Shown here: in pieces, positions 6,901 through 7,709 of the stretch | How positions within the stretch are numbered: position 1 is the stretch's first letter | Layout of the letters: the number at the start of each line of letters is the position of its first letter | NCBI GenBank assembly: GCA_030612345.1 | Contig: JAUWOB010000039.1 | Location: 1 to 7,709, forward strand | Direction of reading: 5' to 3' | DNA from: Dehalococcoidia bacterium | GTDB taxonomy: Bacteria > Chloroflexota > Dehalococcoidia > GIF9 > AB-539-J10 | Length of the DNA stretch: 7,709 nt | Position numbers and translations under genes: made by a program | The notes under the pieces: model-generated | The model's input: the letters and a program-made list of their open reading frames with translations, nothing else | Databases searched by the model: none | What the model was told of the DNA's origin: nothing

Positions 6901-7277
6901 CTCTCAGTCAACCTGGCCGAGAATGAACAGGTCAGAATACTCCCGTCCTTCCTCCTAACCGACGACTCCCTGCCTGATACACTGCCGGTGGCCATAAGCT
7001 CTTTCATAATGCACTCGCGCTGGTCCGGGTCCACATACAAGCCAAGCTGGGCGCTGGTTTTCCCGACAACCTCGTTTCGCGCATAACCGAGAGTCTGCAA
7101 GAAGGCATTGTTGACATCAATGAACTCCCCATTCTCAATATAGGACAGTGCTACCGGAATGGGAGACTGCTGGAACAGGGTCTGGTATAACTGCAACGCC
7201 TCCTCGGCCTGCTTAAGCGGGGACTCTGGTGGCGAGTCCGCGACGTCACCTGGTGAGTTGTACTTCGCTTCCATCAT
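3876..7277 (-). CDS. Soluble multi-PAS sensor histidine kinase (seven PAS, HisKA_3-like, HATPase)
   Basis: Cytoplasmic sensor kinase of 1133 residues with no membrane segment. Seven PAS domains lie in tandem at about 28-145, 148-262, 268-387, 395-520, 526-645, 652-774 and 779-892. Most end in a D-I/V/M-T/S-E-x-K/R-x-A-E linker that continues into a signalling helix. The second PAS contains IPDLE, and the third belongs to the subtype with HTDYDFYPGDLAEKYRADD (311-330). A coiled coil (890-925) leads to the dimerisation/phosphoacceptor region, with His934 in KLHGTVQGRL and a second helix containing HQLFPSILRLGL (984-995). The ATPase domain has Asn1049 (N box, EALANILKH), DDGAGF (1078-1083) and GIGL (1091-1094). 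The Asp after the His and the Gln five residues later, typical of HisKA_3 kinases, are missing. The start has AGGA six bases ahead. It lies 24 bp after dnaE and converges on the two response regulator genes, its likely partners. The signal is unknown. Confidence 0.95.
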   Translation of the reverse strand: MMEAKYNSPGDVADSPPESPLKQAEEALQLYQTLFQQSPIPVALSYIENGEFIDVNNAFLQTLGYARNEVVGKTSAQLGLYVDPDQRECIMKELMATGSVSGRESSVRRKDGSILTCSFSARLTESEGKRQVLGLMNDITGLKRAEEKHRIILETALDGFLINDLDGRVLEVNDSYCRMVGYTREELLTMSIPDLEAVERPEKTVQHMKKLTEQGYHRFESRHKSKNGRMIDVGISVNYVDVEGGQVVAFVRDISERKRAEQVLRESEAKYRTLVENIPQKIFLKDKNSVYLSCNNAYAADLEIKPEEISGHTDYDFYPGDLAEKYRADDKRVVESGNTERIEERYIELGQERIVETLKASVRDEGGQVVGVLGVFHDITERKRAEEAREEIERNYRLLAENTGDVVSVFDLDMNLVWVSPSVEKQTGYTVEEMKNVPPDKTMTPESIARAVEAFNRGKQLYEEGKEFADHLEMEGEVYRKDGSTFWSENRYQLVRDSEGKPAYILMQGRDITEPKRAEEALRQSEERFRNMANMLPQTIFEVDERGDITFVNRQGYQTFGYSEEDIVRGINLLQIIDPEDHARAVENLSRRINGEEPPANEYTAVRKDGSRLPVVIYARSMIQDGRYAGMRGILIDMTEHKKAEEALRQSEARYRLITDNTADSIWALGPDLRIAYQSPSGERIFGYTLQEWQTVGWSDFVHPDYLGTVTDLFSDFRHGREEGSRTITVKLRNKDGRELWAETSASPIRGQDGEFAGVVGVTRDVSERMRAEQELLEYKAAVEQSADGIALANMDGHIRFVNEAWASMHGRSVEELMGRHLSVFHTQRQMDTEVIPFNRRLLETGGNRGEVWHVRKNGEEFPTFMTTTVFKGVGDRPFAMLALLRDISGQKELERQRREQEIAQARAEELSESRRRLINAQEALRRDIAGKLHGTVQGRLILLGHRLAELEAKTASETMAGELADIRHRLEELQNEHIGPISHQLFPSILRLGLCVGLEALADEYSAELSVDLQVSKRLRAREQADRRLVPDNVKLSLYRIAQEALANILKHTSAVPNTVVKLSLSDGGILRLTVSDDGAGFDKASPVAGIGLAIISDYAAAAGGSCVIKTIPGKGTRVRAEVPIAGPEAGH
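5323..5349 (-). repeat. 27-bp direct repeat, copy 1 (linker between PAS 5 and PAS 6)
   Basis: This stretch is identical over 27 bases to 5701-5727 and encodes AEEALRQSE in the linker after the fifth PAS domain. The copies lie 378 bp (126 codons) apart, about one PAS domain plus its linker. Identity at the DNA level, including third codon positions, suggests a recent module duplication or gene conversion. Confidence 0.8.
5701..5727 (-). repeat. 27-bp direct repeat, copy 2 (linker between PAS 4 and PAS 5)
   Basis: Second copy of the repeat at 5323-5349, encoding the same AEEALRQSE linker after the fourth PAS domain. Related but less exact linker DNA (around CTCCGCCCGCTTG) recurs near 6120 and 6497. 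Recombination between copies would delete or add one PAS module in frame. Confidence 0.8.
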
Positions 7278-7301
7278 CGTATTTCCTTACGTATCGGTTC
7301 T

Positions 7302-7709
7302 CTACTGATCACGCCTTTCTAGCCTGAAGCCGCCTTCGCCCAAGAGCTTGCTCAACTCGCCAGCCAGTTCAGGGCAGTAGTTCACCTTTAGTTCAGGCAT
7401 GTCCAGGTTAGTTACGCCACCGTCGCCGACCACGGCCAGAGAAACTCTATCTTGCCCGGGATAACTCTTGAGGGTATCCATGATCCTGTGCAGGCGTTCG
7501 ATGTCCTCGCTCGCGTCGTCCGACTGGTTAATATCTATCATGATGCGCCGGGGCCGTGGTTCGCTGAGCACTTCCTGCCTCACGGGGAGGAGCGTCACTT
7601 CCTGGCATTCCAGCTGCACCTCCCTATCCCTCACCTTCACCACACCTTTGATGGTAAGTATGTTGCCTTCTTGCCATAGCCCCTGGGTGCTCTCGTAGAG
7701 CCTGGGCCA
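7302..7709 (-). CDS. dnaE: DNA polymerase III subunit alpha, C-terminal end (5' part outside window)
   Basis: The final 135 residues of the replicative polymerase catalytic subunit; the frame is open to the right window edge, where it begins WPRLYESTQGLWQEG. The first 40 or so residues match the end of the OB-fold (tRNA_anti) domain of DnaE, including an N-I-L-T-I-K-G strand, VKVRDREVQLECQEV and then TLL. The rest matches the DnaE C-terminal tail: a strand RRIMIDI, a helix DIERLHRIMDTLKSYPGQD, a strand ending in DMPELKVNYCPEL, and a last helix ELSKLLGEGGF. The internal GTG at 7643 is not a real start, because the conserved OB-fold sequence continues upstream of it. The catalytic PHP and palm domains are not in this window. 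The stop is 24 bp before the histidine kinase start on the same strand. Confidence 0.82.
   Translation of the reverse strand, partial: WPRLYESTQGLWQEGNILTIKGVVKVRDREVQLECQEVTLLPVRQEVLSEPRPRRIMIDINQSDDASEDIERLHRIMDTLKSYPGQDRVSLAVVGDGGVTNLDMPELKVNYCPELAGELSKLLGEGGFRLERRDQ

Noticed and set aside
3879..7086. Many + strand open frames of 60-130 codons opposite the histidine kinase
   Set aside because: They are antisense shadows of a clear 1133-residue PAS kinase, are rich in Ser, Arg and Pro, and have no domain signal.
7302..7643. Separate 113-residue protein starting at GTG 7643
   Set aside because: The frame stays open to the window edge and the upstream residues continue the DnaE OB-fold, so this is the end of a larger gene.
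7452..7698. Two + strand frames opposite the DnaE C-terminus
   Set aside because: They overlap a recognised DnaE tail and have no family resemblance.

Overview
The window looks like chromosomal DNA from a moderately GC-rich bacterium. My best guess is a member of the Chloroflexota, possibly Dehalococcoidia-like. That guess rests on the family style of three proteins (the LuxR-type response regulator, the MarR protein and the DnaE C-terminus) and was not tested by any search. I see no tRNA, rRNA, CRISPR array, insertion sequence or phage gene.

Layout from left to right: (1) the 3' half of a MATE-family efflux transporter on the + strand, cut by the window edge; (2) an N-terminally anchored or secreted alpha/beta hydrolase on the - strand, with a consensus -10 box so close to its GTG start that the mRNA may be leaderless; (3) a MarR-family regulator on the - strand; (4) a 155-bp divergent control region with a candidate MarR operator and a promoter overlapped by a dyad; (5) a NarL/LuxR-type response regulator on the + strand; (6) a stand-alone receiver-domain (CheY/Spo0F-like) protein on the + strand, whose best ribosome binding site points to a CTG start; (7) a 1133-residue soluble histidine kinase on the - strand with seven tandem PAS domains, convergent with and overlapping the receiver gene by 29 bp; (8) the C-terminal 135 residues of DNA polymerase III alpha (DnaE) on the - strand, 24 bp upstream of the kinase gene.

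The core of the window is a likely phosphorelay cluster. The cytoplasmic multi-PAS kinase (HisKA_3-like plus HATPase) would phosphorylate the LuxR-type regulator, the class usually paired with this kinase type. The single receiver protein could be a second target, a phosphate sink or a relay. The kinase H-box is unusual: HGTVQG instead of the common HDxLxQ pattern. The MarR protein, hydrolase and MATE pump could form a small-molecule response and efflux group by analogy with MepR/MepA, but nothing in the window proves that link. Gene-sized regions are filled throughout and no gene-free stretch exceeds 300 bp. I found no clearly new system. The points most worth checking are the kinase H-box, the CTG start, the leaderless hydrolase promoter, the dyad at the regulator promoter, and the kinase gene directly following dnaE.
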